A DNA stretch of 64,000 bases, taken from CAWGYT01 sp963826795. Its GTDB lineage: Bacteria; Planctomycetota; Planctomycetia; Pirellulales; Pirellulaceae. The notes below the pieces were generated by a model. The model was given only the letters and a program-made list of their open reading frames with translations. It was not told the origin of the DNA and made no database searches. Positions 28,918 through 38,117 of the stretch are shown one piece after another. The translations under genes and the position numbers were made by a program. How positions within the stretch are numbered: position 1 is the stretch's first letter; each line of letters starts with the position of its first letter. The stretch lies in NCBI GenBank assembly GCA_963826795.1, contig CAWGYT010000008.1, positions 62,001-126,000 on the forward strand, written 5' to 3'.

Positions 28918-30222
28918 ATGTTCATCACGCAGTGGTTCCGCACGTCGCTCTTGACCGGGCTTTGTCTCGTTACGCTCGCCGCATCAGACGCCTGGTGCTC
29001 GGATCCGTCAGACGTCAATTGGAATCAATGGCGCGGTCCGCGAAGAGATGGGAGTTCAGTTGCGTCCGATTGGCCCGAAAAGCTCGACGAGTCGCGTTTA
29101 ACGAAACGTTGGTCGGTATCGCTCCAGCCCAGTTACTCGGGGCCCGTCGTCTGGCACAACATGGTGTTCTCGACCGAGACGGTCGACAAGAAATACGAGC
29201 GGGTTACGGCCTTCGACCGCGATTCGGGCGAGAAGCTCTGGTCACAGCAGTGGCAGGGAGCGATGACCGTTCCTTTTTTCGCAGCGAAGAACGGGAGCTG
29301 GATTCGGTCCACGCCGGCTTGTGACGGAGAAACGCTCTACGTTGGCGGGATGCTTGACGTCCTCGTAGCGATCGATATTGCCAGCGGCGACGTTCGCTGG
29401 AAAGTGGACTTTGTGGAGCGAATGAAATCTGCGTTGCCGGCTTTTGGATTTGTGAGTTCGCCGCTGATCGACGGCGAATCGCTTTACGTTCAGGCTGGCG
29501 GGGGCGTTGTCAAGCTGAACAAGCGAACCGGCGAGATGCTATGGCACTCGCTAACCGATGGCGGAGGGATGAATGGAAGTGCCTTTTCATCGCCGATCCT
29601 TGGAGAGATTCGCGGAGAGCGTCAGCTACTGGTGCAGAGTCGCGAATTACTGGCCGGACTTTCGTTGGACGACGGTCGTGTGTTGTGGTCCCATCCCGTG
29701 CCGGCGTTCCGGGGCATGAACATCCTGACGCCAACCTTGGTGGATGATAGGATCTTTACCAGTAGCTATGGTGGCAAATCGTTTCTTTACGATGTCACCA
29801 AGGACGAACAGGCGTGGGCCGTGTCGACTGCGTGGGAAAATAAAGTCCAGGGCTATATGTCGTCGCCGATTGTCTTCGAAGGCCACGTCTATCTTCATTT
29901 GCGAAACCGTCGCTTCGCCTGTCTCGACTTGATGACCGGCAAAGAGAAGTGGATCACGACCCCGTTCGGTGAGTATTGGAGCATGATCCGGCAGGGCGAT
30001 CGAATCCTGGCATTGGACGAACAGGGCGAGTTGCTGCTGATCCACGCATCACCTGAAAAATTCGATTTGATCGACCGACGAAAGGTGAGCGACGATTCGG
30101 CTTGGGCTCACCTGGCCAATGACGGTGAGCAGCTGTTCATCCGCAATCTCAGCGGGCTTCGCTGCTTCCGCTGGGTCGAGCCGCTCGAAGTCAGCGCGTC
30201 GGGCGTTCGTCCATCGCCCTGA
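28918..30222 (+). CDS. Secreted PQQ-type beta-propeller protein
   Basis: 434 residues starting with a signal peptide (residues 1-28, FRTSLLTGLCLVTLAASDAWC, cleavage near SDAWC-S). Then NQWRGPRRDGSS, the usual start of planctomycete beta-propeller proteins, and repeated propeller blades ending in AxDxxSGExxW-like strands (VTAFDRDSGEKLW, VAIDIASGDVRW, VKLNKRTGEMLW, GLSLDDGRVLW). Unlike PQQ dehydrogenases it shows no catalytic acidic residues that I can name; it may be a scaffold or binding protein. The ATG at 28918 has GAGGGAA upstream; the earlier in-frame start at 28879 would break the signal peptide. Confidence 0.8.
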   Translation: MFITQWFRTSLLTGLCLVTLAASDAWCSDPSDVNWNQWRGPRRDGSSVASDWPEKLDESRLTKRWSVSLQPSYSGPVVWHNMVFSTETVDKKYERVTAFDRDSGEKLWSQQWQGAMTVPFFAAKNGSWIRSTPACDGETLYVGGMLDVLVAIDIASGDVRWKVDFVERMKSALPAFGFVSSPLIDGESLYVQAGGGVVKLNKRTGEMLWHSLTDGGGMNGSAFSSPILGEIRGERQLLVQSRELLAGLSLDDGRVLWSHPVPAFRGMNILTPTLVDDRIFTSSYGGKSFLYDVTKDEQAWAVSTAWENKVQGYMSSPIVFEGHVYLHLRNRRFACLDLMTGKEKWITTPFGEYWSMIRQGDRILALDEQGELLLIHASPEKFDLIDRRKVSDDSAWAHLANDGEQLFIRNLSGLRCFRWVEPLEVSASGVRPSP

Positions 30223-30323
30223 TCTTGTCACTTCGTGGCTTGTCAATCACGACTGACTTGCTAGAACCAAGCAGGTGGGCTCGTGTCCACCTGAGGGCCT
30301 GATGCGACCCAAACTCCCACCGC

Positions 30324-31337
30324 TTGCCTCTGCCGAACAAAGAGCGAAAGTTGGCTCCGCTTCTCGAAACTCAACGATCGTTGTCGCCTGCCGGAAGCGC
30401 CCGTACCGCCCGCCTTGCCCGATCCGACTTAGTGCGGGTGATCCCCTTTTTCTTGATGCACTTTGCCTGCGTTTCGGTTTGCCTGGTGGGCGTCAGTTGG
30501 GCAGCGATCGTGGTCTCGCTGATCACCTTCTTTGGACGGGTGTTTGGACTGACCGCGTTCTACCATCGCTACTTTTCCCATCGGGCTTTCAAGACGTCAC
30601 GATGGTTCCAATTCCTTGGCGCTTGCTTGGGAAACGCGGCGGCGCAGCGAGGTCCGCTGTGGTGGGCGGCCCATCACCGCGAGCATCATCGACATTCGGA
30701 CAAGCCGGGCGATGTGCATTCCCCGCACGTGCACGGCTTTTGGTGGAGCCACACGGGTTGGTTCATGGAGCGTGAAAACTTCTCCAAGGACCGGCACGGC
30801 GTTAAGGATCTGACGAAGTTTCCGGAACTGCGTTTCCTGGATCGATATGACTTCATTATGCCAACGGCGTTGGCGATCTCGATGTATGGACTCGGCGGGT
30901 TCCTTTCCGTTCGCTTTCCAGAACTGCACACCAGCGGTTGGCAGCTCTTCGTCTGGGGATTCCTTGTCTCGACCGTGGCGCTTTATCACGTGACTTACGC
31001 GATCAATTCACTCGCGCACGTCTTTGGGTCGCGACGATTTCCCACGGCGGACGAAAGCCGCAACAACCTCTGGTTGGCCCTCGCCACATTCGGCGAGGGC
31101 TGGCACAACAATCACCATCACTTTCCCTCGGCTGCGCGTCAAGGCTTTTACTGGTGGGAGATCGACTTGACCTACTATGTCTTGCGCGTGCTCGCTGCGA
31201 TCGGGCTGGTCTGGGAGTTGCGCACCGTTCCCGACCGGATCTTGGCGGAGGGCCGGCAGCTGGATCGGCGACGTCGAGAACTCGACCGCCGTTTCGTCGC
31301 CGAGAAACCGGGTGCGAAGCGAAACGCGGGACCGTGA
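30324..31337 (+). CDS. Acyl-CoA (delta-9 type) fatty acid desaturase
   Basis: 337 residues with the three histidine boxes of membrane di-iron desaturases: HRYFSH, HHREHHRH and WHNNHHHFPSAARQGFYWWEID. Membrane helices lie near residues 40-60 and 165-220. The enzyme introduces a double bond into a long acyl chain using O2. It is the first of a compact run with the COG2907 flavoprotein, DUF1365 and CFA synthase (83 bases to the next gene), so it could provide the double bond that the synthase then modifies. Confidence 0.9.
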   Translation: MPLPNKERKLAPLLETQRSLSPAGSARTARLARSDLVRVIPFFLMHFACVSVCLVGVSWAAIVVSLITFFGRVFGLTAFYHRYFSHRAFKTSRWFQFLGACLGNAAAQRGPLWWAAHHREHHRHSDKPGDVHSPHVHGFWWSHTGWFMERENFSKDRHGVKDLTKFPELRFLDRYDFIMPTALAISMYGLGGFLSVRFPELHTSGWQLFVWGFLVSTVALYHVTYAINSLAHVFGSRRFPTADESRNNLWLALATFGEGWHNNHHHFPSAARQGFYWWEIDLTYYVLRVLAAIGLVWELRTVPDRILAEGRQLDRRRRELDRRFVAEKPGAKRNAGP

Positions 31338-31419
31338 AACGTGACACAGTGAAACGCGGGACGTTGAGTGGACGTGGGTCAATATTCACCGCGGCAATCG
31401 GTTTCTCAGAAAGCTCGCC

Positions 31420-32761
31420 ATGCGGATTGCGATAATTGGTGCAGGCGTCAGCGGAAACGTCTGTGCTCATCTGCTGAATGACTCCCATGACGTGATGCTC
31501 TTCGAGTCCAATGGGTACGCGGGAGGGCACACGAACACGGTGGACGTCGAGGCCTATGGCCGTCACTTCACCGTGGATACGGGTTTCATGGTTTTCAACG
31601 ACCGCACGTATCCCAATTTTGTTCGTCTGCTTGCGCACCTGGGTGTCGCTTCGCAAGCGAGTGATATGAGTTTCAGTGTGCGTTGCGATCGAACCGGCTG
31701 GGAGTATCAGGGCAGCTCGCTGTCGGGCCTGTTTGCGCAGCGGCGCAATCTTTTTCGGCCGGCGTTCTACCGGATGCTGTGCGACATCGTTCGGTTCAAT
31801 CGTCGAGCGACGGAGGTGCGTGATGGTCTGGACGACGGATTGACGTTGGGCGAATTTCTCGAAGGCCATCGCTACGGACGGCACCTTCGATCTCATTACC
31901 TACTCCCGATGACGGCGGCGATCTGGTCTGCTCCGCCTAGCCGAATCCTGGAGATGCCGGCTCGCTTTCTGTTCCAGTTTTTTCACAATCACGGTCTGTT
32001 GCAGCTGACGGATCGCCCTCAGTGGAGGACGATTTCCGGGGGGGCTCGACGCTACGTCAAGGCGATGTTAGAACCCTTGGGGGACCGGGTTCGGTTGGAA
32101 ACTCCCATTCAGGCGGTGCGTCGGTTCGACGACCACGTGACGGTGACGCCCCGTGGGGGCTCGCCCGAGGTCTTCGACGCAGTGGTTTTTGCCTGCCATT
32201 CGGACCAGGCATTGGGGATGCTCGTCGACCCGACCACGCAGGAGCGGGAGTTGCTGAGCCAGTTTGCCTATCAGCGGAATGTGGCGATCTTGCACACGGA
32301 TGCATCGCTGATGCCGCGCCGTCCGGCGGCGTGGGCCAGCTGGAACTACCACGTTCCGTTGGACGAGCAGGGGACGGTCGCGGTGACTTACGACCTGAAT
32401 CGCCTCCAGCGGCTCGGAGCGCCGGGTCCGATCTGTGTGACCTTGAACGATTGCGAGCGCATCGCGCCGCGCCATCTTGCGAGAAATCGTCTACCAGCAT
32501 CCCGTCTTCGGGCCGGGCACGCTGCGAGCCCAGCAGCAGCATGCCCGTCTCAACGGCCAGAATCGCACCTACTATTGCGGTGCGTATTGGGGATACGGTT
32601 TCCACGAGGATGGTGTGGCGAGCGCGCTGGCTGTTGGCCGCTGTTTTGGTCGGGATCTCGATTCATGCAAAGTTGCCTCTACACCGGACACGTCCGACAC
32701 CGGCGCTTCGAATCACTCGGTTCGACGAGCTCGTCCGCTGCCGATGTCCCCCGGGAACTAG
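31420..32761 (+). CDS. COG2907 FAD-dependent oxidoreductase (frameshift near residue 350)
   Basis: The first frame encodes a dinucleotide-binding start IAIIGAGVSGNVCAHLL, the conserved region GGHTNTVDVEAYGRHFTVDTGF, and continues to about 32465. Homologous sequence then resumes in the next frame (ILREIVYQHPVFGPGTLRAQQQ, TYYCGAYWGYGFHEDG) and ends at 32761. Restoring GC in CCGCGCGCCATC near 32468 joins them to about 447 residues. Members of this family sit beside cyclopropane or methyl/furan fatty-acid synthesis genes and oxidise modified acyl chains in the best studied case. Without correction a fusion with DUF1365 appears in one frame; I take that as an artefact. Confidence 0.75.
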
Positions 32762-33576
32762 GGCTCGAAAACCGGATTTCTGCGAATCCCCTTCGCGGCC
32801 GCGCCGGGAGGCGATTGGTCAAGCATGAATTTCGTTATTCGATGGCCTATCTGTACCTGGATTTGGACGAGCTTGCGGACGTGGTGAGTCAACTCCCGCT
32901 TCTTTCGCGGCGAGCGGCCTGGTCCGTCTCCGCGATTTGTCGTGAAGATCACCTGGGCGACCCTCAGCTCGATTTAGCCACCGCGGTCCGCGCCGAGGTG
33001 TATGGTCAAACCGGACTGCGCACGGAGGGCCCGATCCGCATGCTGACCGTGTGGCGTAGCTGGGGTTGGTTCTTCAGTCCGGTGAGCTTTTTCTTCTGCT
33101 TCGCGCCGGGCAACTCGGGTATCGACGCGATCGTCGCCGAGGTGAACAACACCCCGTGGCGCGAGCGTCATTGCTACGTGCTGTGGTCTGGAAACCAGGT
33201 CGATGCGACGCGGTTGGCGTTTGAGCATGCGAAGGATTTTCATGTCTCGCCCTTTCTGGAGATGGACCTTCGCTATCGCTGGCATTTGACTCCACCCTCG
33301 GAATCGCTCACCATCCACCTCGCAGCGTGCCGGGGCGAAGCGGACCAATTGGATGCAACGTTGACACTTCGTCGTCAGCCGCTTTCGACTTGGAACTGGC
33401 TGCGTTGCGTCGTCCGATATCCGTTGGTTCCGATGCGAATTCTGACTGCCATTCACTATGAGGCCCTCCGACTATGGATCAAGAAAGCACCCTTCTTTCC
33501 ACATCCAGGCAAGCGACCTCCCGCTCACGGAAATCCGTCGAACGCGCGGCCCAGCGCAACGAAGATTGCTCGTTAG
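32665..33576 (+). CDS. DUF1365 protein
   Basis: 303 residues with the DUF1365 features: the start MQSCLYTGHVRHRRFES, then HEFRYSMAYLYLDLDEL, and WGWFFSPVSFFFCF with VAEVNNTPWRERHCYV further on. A region of about 30 residues (GSTSSSAADVP...) between the first two blocks is unusual. The family has no established reaction but is consistently encoded with COG2907 and CFA synthase, as here. It overlaps the repaired COG2907 gene by 97 bases and the next gene by 103 bases. Confidence 0.8.
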   Translation: MQSCLYTGHVRHRRFESLGSTSSSAADVPRELGLENRISANPLRGRAGRRLVKHEFRYSMAYLYLDLDELADVVSQLPLLSRRAAWSVSAICREDHLGDPQLDLATAVRAEVYGQTGLRTEGPIRMLTVWRSWGWFFSPVSFFFCFAPGNSGIDAIVAEVNNTPWRERHCYVLWSGNQVDATRLAFEHAKDFHVSPFLEMDLRYRWHLTPPSESLTIHLAACRGEADQLDATLTLRRQPLSTWNWLRCVVRYPLVPMRILTAIHYEALRLWIKKAPFFPHPGKRPPAHGNPSNARPSATKIAR

Positions 33577-34814
33577 ACGCGGATGCCCCGGTGGCGCACC
33601 GGCAGGACCCGGCCCCGCGAGAGCGGTGGTTGACGCGCAGCGCCCGCCGAACCGTCGTGGGCCATCTGAGTCGGATCACGCGCGGGCATCTGCAGCTCCG
33701 CGAAGGCGAACGCTGCGACTCGTTTGGTATCGCCGCGCCTGACGAACCCCTGGCGCGGATCGAGGTCGTTGATCCGAGTTTTTATCGATCCGTCGTCTTC
33801 GGTGGCGGGCTGGGAGCGGCCGAGTCCTATCTGCAAGGTCACTGGACCGCGGACGATCTGGTTCCTTTGTTTCGCCTCCTGGCTCGGAACCAGGCTGCCA
33901 TGGAGCGCGTCGGACGCGGCCCCGGGTGGCTGCAGAGACCGCTGACCTGGGCTCGGCGGTGGGCCTGCCGAAATACTCGCGCGGGAAGCCGCAAGAACAT
34001 TCGCGCGCACTACGATTTGGGGAATGATTTTTTTCGGCTGTTCCTCGACGAGACCCTGACCTATTCCAGCGGCATCTTTCCGCATTCGGAGAGTACGCTG
34101 GCCGAAGCCTCCCGTGAAAAGTACGACCGCATCTGTCGGCAACTCCAGCTGCGTTCGGATCATCGCGTGATCGAGATCGGAACGGGCTGGGGCGGTTTCG
34201 CGATTCACGCTGCGGCAAAATATGGATGTCACGTGACGACGACGACGATCTCGCAGCAGCAGTACGACGAGGCGCGTCAGCGTGTGGAGGCGGCGGGACT
34301 CGGCGAACGCGTCACGTTGCTGCAACGGGACTACCGCGAGTTGACTGGAGTCTATGACCGACTTGTCTCGATCGAAATGATTGAAGCCGTGGGGCATGAG
34401 TTCCTGCCGGCGTACTTCCAAAAGTGCGCGAGCCTCTTGAACTCGGGTGGCCAGATGATGATTCAGGCGATCACCATCCCCGATCAGCGGTACGACGAGT
34501 ATCGCCGCTCGGTCGACTTTATTCAGCGGTATATCTTTCCCGGTGGGTGCCTGCCGAGTCTGGGGGCGATCGTGCAGGCCGTCGCGACAACCCCCGACTT
34601 ACAGTGGATTCAGCTGGAGGAATTCGCCGAGCACTATGCCCGAACGTTGGCTCGCTGGCGAGCTGCCTTTCGGGATCGGCTCGCGGAAGTCCGCCAGCTG
34701 GGGCTTGACGAACGGTTTATCCGCATGTGGGATTACTACCTCGCGTATTGCGAGGCCGGTTTTCGCGAGCGGATGACGGGCGTTTGTCAGCTACGTTTCT
34801 TGCGGGCGACGTGA
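33474..34814 (+). CDS. Cyclopropane-fatty-acyl-phospholipid synthase family protein
   Basis: 446 residues. The SAM-binding motif VIEIGTGWGGFAIHAA, IRAHYDLGNDFFRLFLDETLTYSSGIF and the C-terminal region CEAGFRERMTGVCQLRF are typical of the CFA synthase family (methylene or methyl transfer from SAM to an unsaturated acyl chain in membrane phospholipid). The N-terminal part (residues about 1-55) is basic and has no counterpart; a later start is possible. Last gene of the desaturase-COG2907-DUF1365 run and followed by a large repeat array. Confidence 0.85.
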   Translation: MDQESTLLSTSRQATSRSRKSVERAAQRNEDCSLDADAPVAHRQDPAPRERWLTRSARRTVVGHLSRITRGHLQLREGERCDSFGIAAPDEPLARIEVVDPSFYRSVVFGGGLGAAESYLQGHWTADDLVPLFRLLARNQAAMERVGRGPGWLQRPLTWARRWACRNTRAGSRKNIRAHYDLGNDFFRLFLDETLTYSSGIFPHSESTLAEASREKYDRICRQLQLRSDHRVIEIGTGWGGFAIHAAAKYGCHVTTTTISQQQYDEARQRVEAAGLGERVTLLQRDYRELTGVYDRLVSIEMIEAVGHEFLPAYFQKCASLLNSGGQMMIQAITIPDQRYDEYRRSVDFIQRYIFPGGCLPSLGAIVQAVATTPDLQWIQLEEFAEHYARTLARWRAAFRDRLAEVRQLGLDERFIRMWDYYLAYCEAGFRERMTGVCQLRFLRAT

Positions 34815-34830
34815 CCTCCGGTCGGCGACG

Positions 34831-35371
34831 CCCCCTCATCCGGCCTTCGGCCACCTTCTCCCGCGCGGGGAGAAGGGACGTGCGGCTTGTCACTTCTCCC
34901 GCGTGGCGGAGAAGGGACGTGCGGCTTGCCGCCTCTCCCGCGTGGCGTAGAAGGGACGTGGTAGTGTCACCTCTCCCGCGACCGGGAGAGGTCGACCGGG
35001 GACCGCTTGCGGGACCCGGGCGGGTGAGGGCTGACGGTTTGGCCGGGAGCGACGCCCCCTCATCCGGCCTGCGGCCACCTTCTCCCGCGTGGGGGAGAAG
35101 GGACGTGCGGCTTGTCACTTCTCCCGCGTGGGGGAGAAGGGACGTGCGGCTTGTCACCTCTCCCGCGTGGCGTAGAAGGGACGTGCGGCTTGTCACCTCT
35201 CCCGCGACCGGGAGAGGTCGACCGGGGACCGCTTGCGGGACCCGGGCGGGTGAGGGCTGACGGTTTGGCCGGGAGCGTCGCCCCCTCATCCGGCCTGCGG
35301 CCACCTTCTCCCGCGTGGGGGAGAAGGGACGTGCGGCTTGCCACCTTCTCCCGCGTGGGGGAGAAGGGACG
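34831..35371. repeat. Intergenic repeat array A (three macro-units of about 225 bases)
   Basis: Units beginning CCCCCTCATCCGGCC occur at 34831, 35055 and 35281 (224 and 226 bases apart). Each contains smaller copies of TTCTCCCGCG...GGAGAAGGGACGTG. Palindromes such as CTCCCGCGACCGGGAG are frequent. Open frames across this stretch are by-products of the repeats. The same family is found, in reverse orientation, at 47.8-48.2 kb and again at 51.2-51.4 kb. Confidence 0.9.
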
Positions 35372-35422
35372 TGGTGCAGTGAAAGTCGTGTCGAAGCTAA
35401 GGCTCATGCCCAAGGAGAGATT

Positions 35423-36877
35423 GTGCCGCATCCCTATGGATTTTGGTCACTGCTGCCGCCTTTTCTGGCGATTGTGCTTGCGGTCGCCACTCGCCAGGTC
35501 TATCTGTCGCTTGGGACCGGCGTCTGGTTGGGGTACGTCATCCAGCAAGGCGAGCTGCTGACGGGCACGATCGTGGCGATCGATGCCTGCGTGCAGGTTT
35601 TTGCGGACGCCGGCAACACCCGGGTGATTCTGTTCAGCATGCTGGTGGGCTCGTTGATCGCGCTGTTGCAGCGAAGCGGTGGCGTCGATGGCTTTGTCAA
35701 TGCCGTGCAGGCGGGTCGTTTTGTGCGCGGACCTCGCTCGGCCGGATTGCTGGCCATGGCGGTGGGGATGAGCGTGTTTGTCGAATCGAGTATCTCGGCA
35801 ATGGTGACGGGCACGGTGGCTCGACCCATTTTCGATCGGCTGCGGATGTCGCGCGAGAAGCTGGCCTACATTTGCGACACCTGTTCGGCGCCGACCTGCA
35901 TGCTGATTCCGTTGAATGGTTGGGGAGCTTTCGTGTTGGCTCAACTCTCGACGCTCGGCGTGTCGGATCCACTCAGCGTGATGGTCCGTTCGCTGCCGCT
36001 GAACTTCTATGCGATTATCAGCCTCGTGCTGCTCTTGGGAAGCGTGGCGAGCGGTCGAGACTTTGGACCGATGCGTCGCGCGCAGACGCGCGCTCGCGAC
36101 CAGGGAAAACTCTTTCGCGATGGAGCTCAACCCATGATGGCCGAAGAGATCCTGGCCATGCAGCCCCGACCCGAAACGCCGCGTCGAGCCCTCAATACGC
36201 TCGTTCCGCTTGTGACCATGGTCGCGATGGTTCCGCTGGGAATCATGTACACGGGGATCCACTCGCTTGCTGGAAACGAGACGGCGTCATTTTGGAACGT
36301 GCTGCGGGCCAGTTCCGGCACCACCGCCGTCCTCTGGTCGGTGCTCTCGGCGGTGGCCGTGGCCGGTCTGCTGGCCATCGTCCAGCGCATCATGTCGCTC
36401 CGGGAAGTCGTCGAGGTCGCTTTGAAAGGAGCCGGTGGTCTGCTGCCGCTCGGACTGCTGATGATGCTCGCCTTTGCGATTGGCCGGTTGTGCGGCGACG
36501 ACGGCCTGGCAACGGGCACCTTCGTCGCGTCGCTGGTTGGAGACGGAGTTCCTCGGCCTTTGATCGCCCCGGTTCTGTTTATCGTCGCCAGCGGGATTGC
36601 CTTTTGCACGGGCACCAGCTGGGGAACGTTCGCGATCATGCTCGCCATCGCGATACCGTTGGCCGAGAGTCTCGCGATGTCGCCACCGCTGGTCGTGGCC
36701 GCGGTGCTCGGCGGCGGCGTCTTTGGGGATCACTGTTCGCCGATTTCCGATACGACCGTCGTCTCCTCGATGGCGGCGGCGTCCGACCACATCGATCACG
36801 TTCGCACTCAGTTGCCCTACGCCCTGGTCGCGGGACTCATCGCCCTGATCGGCTACACGCTCGCCGGTTTGCTGTGA
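35423..36877 (+). CDS. NhaC family Na+/H+ antiporter-like membrane protein
   Basis: 484 residues with about 11 hydrophobic segments. Conserved NhaC features include CTGTSWGTFAIMLAIAIPLAE, GDHCSPISDTTVVSSMAAAS and the end HIDHVRTQLPYALVAGLIALIGY. It exchanges sodium (or another small cation or solute) for protons across the inner membrane. I chose the GTG at 35423 because AAGGAG lies six bases upstream; the longer open frame from 35315 runs into the repeat array. It converges with the following methyltransferase gene, ten bases apart. Confidence 0.85.
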   Translation: MPHPYGFWSLLPPFLAIVLAVATRQVYLSLGTGVWLGYVIQQGELLTGTIVAIDACVQVFADAGNTRVILFSMLVGSLIALLQRSGGVDGFVNAVQAGRFVRGPRSAGLLAMAVGMSVFVESSISAMVTGTVARPIFDRLRMSREKLAYICDTCSAPTCMLIPLNGWGAFVLAQLSTLGVSDPLSVMVRSLPLNFYAIISLVLLLGSVASGRDFGPMRRAQTRARDQGKLFRDGAQPMMAEEILAMQPRPETPRRALNTLVPLVTMVAMVPLGIMYTGIHSLAGNETASFWNVLRASSGTTAVLWSVLSAVAVAGLLAIVQRIMSLREVVEVALKGAGGLLPLGLLMMLAFAIGRLCGDDGLATGTFVASLVGDGVPRPLIAPVLFIVASGIAFCTGTSWGTFAIMLAIAIPLAESLAMSPPLVVAAVLGGGVFGDHCSPISDTTVVSSMAAASDHIDHVRTQLPYALVAGLIALIGYTLAGLL

Positions 36878-36887
36878 GGGTGGGAGC

Positions 36888-37958
36888 TCAGGGGGAACTT
36901 TGAAAGAGGGAACTCGACACTTGCGGAGTCGACTCCGTCGGGACGAACAGGTAGTGCGAGACGAACCACTCCTGGCCGTTTCGATAACCAAACAGCTCGG
37001 CGCAGGCCAGAAAAAAGATTCGCCATCGGCGAAGTTGCCGTGCGGCTTCGGGGCCCGAGAGATCCGCTCGGAACAGTCTCAGCAACTCGTCGAACTGGTG
37101 GTCGAGTCGGCTGAGCCAGGCTTCGCAGGTTTTTTGGTAGTGCTGTCCGCCCACGGTCCATTGCTGGGATACTTCCAGGTCGCCAGCGAAGCGACGCAGC
37201 CAACCCGCCGACGGCATCATGCCGCCCGAAAAAAAATGGCGACCCATCCAGTTGGCTTCACCTTCCGTCTCGAACAAGTACGTGAGCGAGCGGTGGCAGA
37301 AAATATGCACGAATAGACGGCCCGAGGGGGTCAGCCAGTGGGCCACCCTCTGCAAGAGCTCGCGGTGGTTCCGCACGTGCTCGAACATCTCGACGGAAAC
37401 GACGCGATCGTAGCGGCGGCGCGTCGAAAAATCAGCGATGTTCGCCGTCACCACTTCGACGGTTCCGTAGCCGTGTTCCCGGCACCTTGCGTCAATGAAA
37501 GCCTTTTGACTGCGTGAGTTGGAGATGGCGGTGATCCGTGCCCGCGGAAAATGTTCTGCCAACCACAGCGTGAGCGATCCCCAGCCGCAGCCGAGTTCAA
37601 GGATTCTCATCCCATCTTGAATCTCAGCTCGTTCTGCGGTCAACGCCAGCATCGCCGCCTCAGCCTGCTCTAACGTCATCTCGGCTCGCGGCCAATAGCC
37701 GCAGCTGTATTTCAGGTGCGATCCTAGCACCCGCTGAAAAAACTCGGCCGGCACTTCATAGTGCTGCAGATTGGCTTCCTTGGCATGGATCACCATCGGG
37801 CCGTTAGCCAGCCGCTGGGCCAACTCGTCATGCGCCTCGCTTGCCTCCTCGGTCCCTTGCAGGCGTTGCCGCAACATCCGGCGAATGCCCAGCCGAATCA
37901 AGGAATCGGGCAACCAGCCTCGCTCGGCCCAATCAGTGGCAGACAATAAAGGCGTCAT
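36888..37958 (-). CDS. Second cyclopropane-fatty-acyl-phospholipid synthase-like methyltransferase
   Basis: 356 residues. The SAM motif ILELGCGWGSLTLWLAEHFP is intact, with YEVPAEFFQRVLGSHLKYSCGYW before it and FEHVRNHRELLQRVAHWLTPSGRLFVHIFCHR after it. It lacks the N-terminal CFA domain and resembles the shorter group near plant/insect-type (CFA-like) methyltransferases. This suggests a SAM-dependent transfer to lipid or a small substrate, and it differs from the 33.5-kb copy by more than length. The start ATG at 37958 follows a GTG; the longer frame to 38054 is not supported. Confidence 0.8.
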   Translation of the reverse strand: MTPLLSATDWAERGWLPDSLIRLGIRRMLRQRLQGTEEASEAHDELAQRLANGPMVIHAKEANLQHYEVPAEFFQRVLGSHLKYSCGYWPRAEMTLEQAEAAMLALTAERAEIQDGMRILELGCGWGSLTLWLAEHFPRARITAISNSRSQKAFIDARCREHGYGTVEVVTANIADFSTRRRYDRVVSVEMFEHVRNHRELLQRVAHWLTPSGRLFVHIFCHRSLTYLFETEGEANWMGRHFFSGGMMPSAGWLRRFAGDLEVSQQWTVGGQHYQKTCEAWLSRLDHQFDELLRLFRADLSGPEAARQLRRWRIFFLACAELFGYRNGQEWFVSHYLFVPTESTPQVSSSLFQSSP

Positions 37959-38070
37959 CACTCGCTCACGATTCGGGGTGATTTTCCTAATACGCGATCC
38001 GCGTTGATCGCGACACACTCGTTCCACTTTAGGCGCGCACTTCCAGCTCAACAACCGAAAAGCGATCGCT

Positions 38071-38117
38071 GCGCCCTGGTCAGCGCCTGGTCAGCGCCCT
38101 GGTCAGCGCCCTGGCAA
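38071..38117. repeat. 12-nt tandem repeat across the APC transporter stop
   Basis: Units GCGCCCTGGTCA at 38071 and 38094, a one-base shorter copy at 38083, and a partial fourth copy from 38106. The stop codon of the transporter (38103-38105) lies inside the repeat. Confidence 0.85.

Noticed and set aside
31420..33576. Single 718-residue fusion of flavoprotein and DUF1365
   Set aside because: The middle of the fusion is not homologous to either; homologous flavoprotein sequence continues in the next frame (32477 on).
34840..35431. Several open frames across repeat array A
   Set aside because: All encode the same repeated words (SPAWRRRDVRLV etc.) driven by the repeat, with no family or ribosome site.
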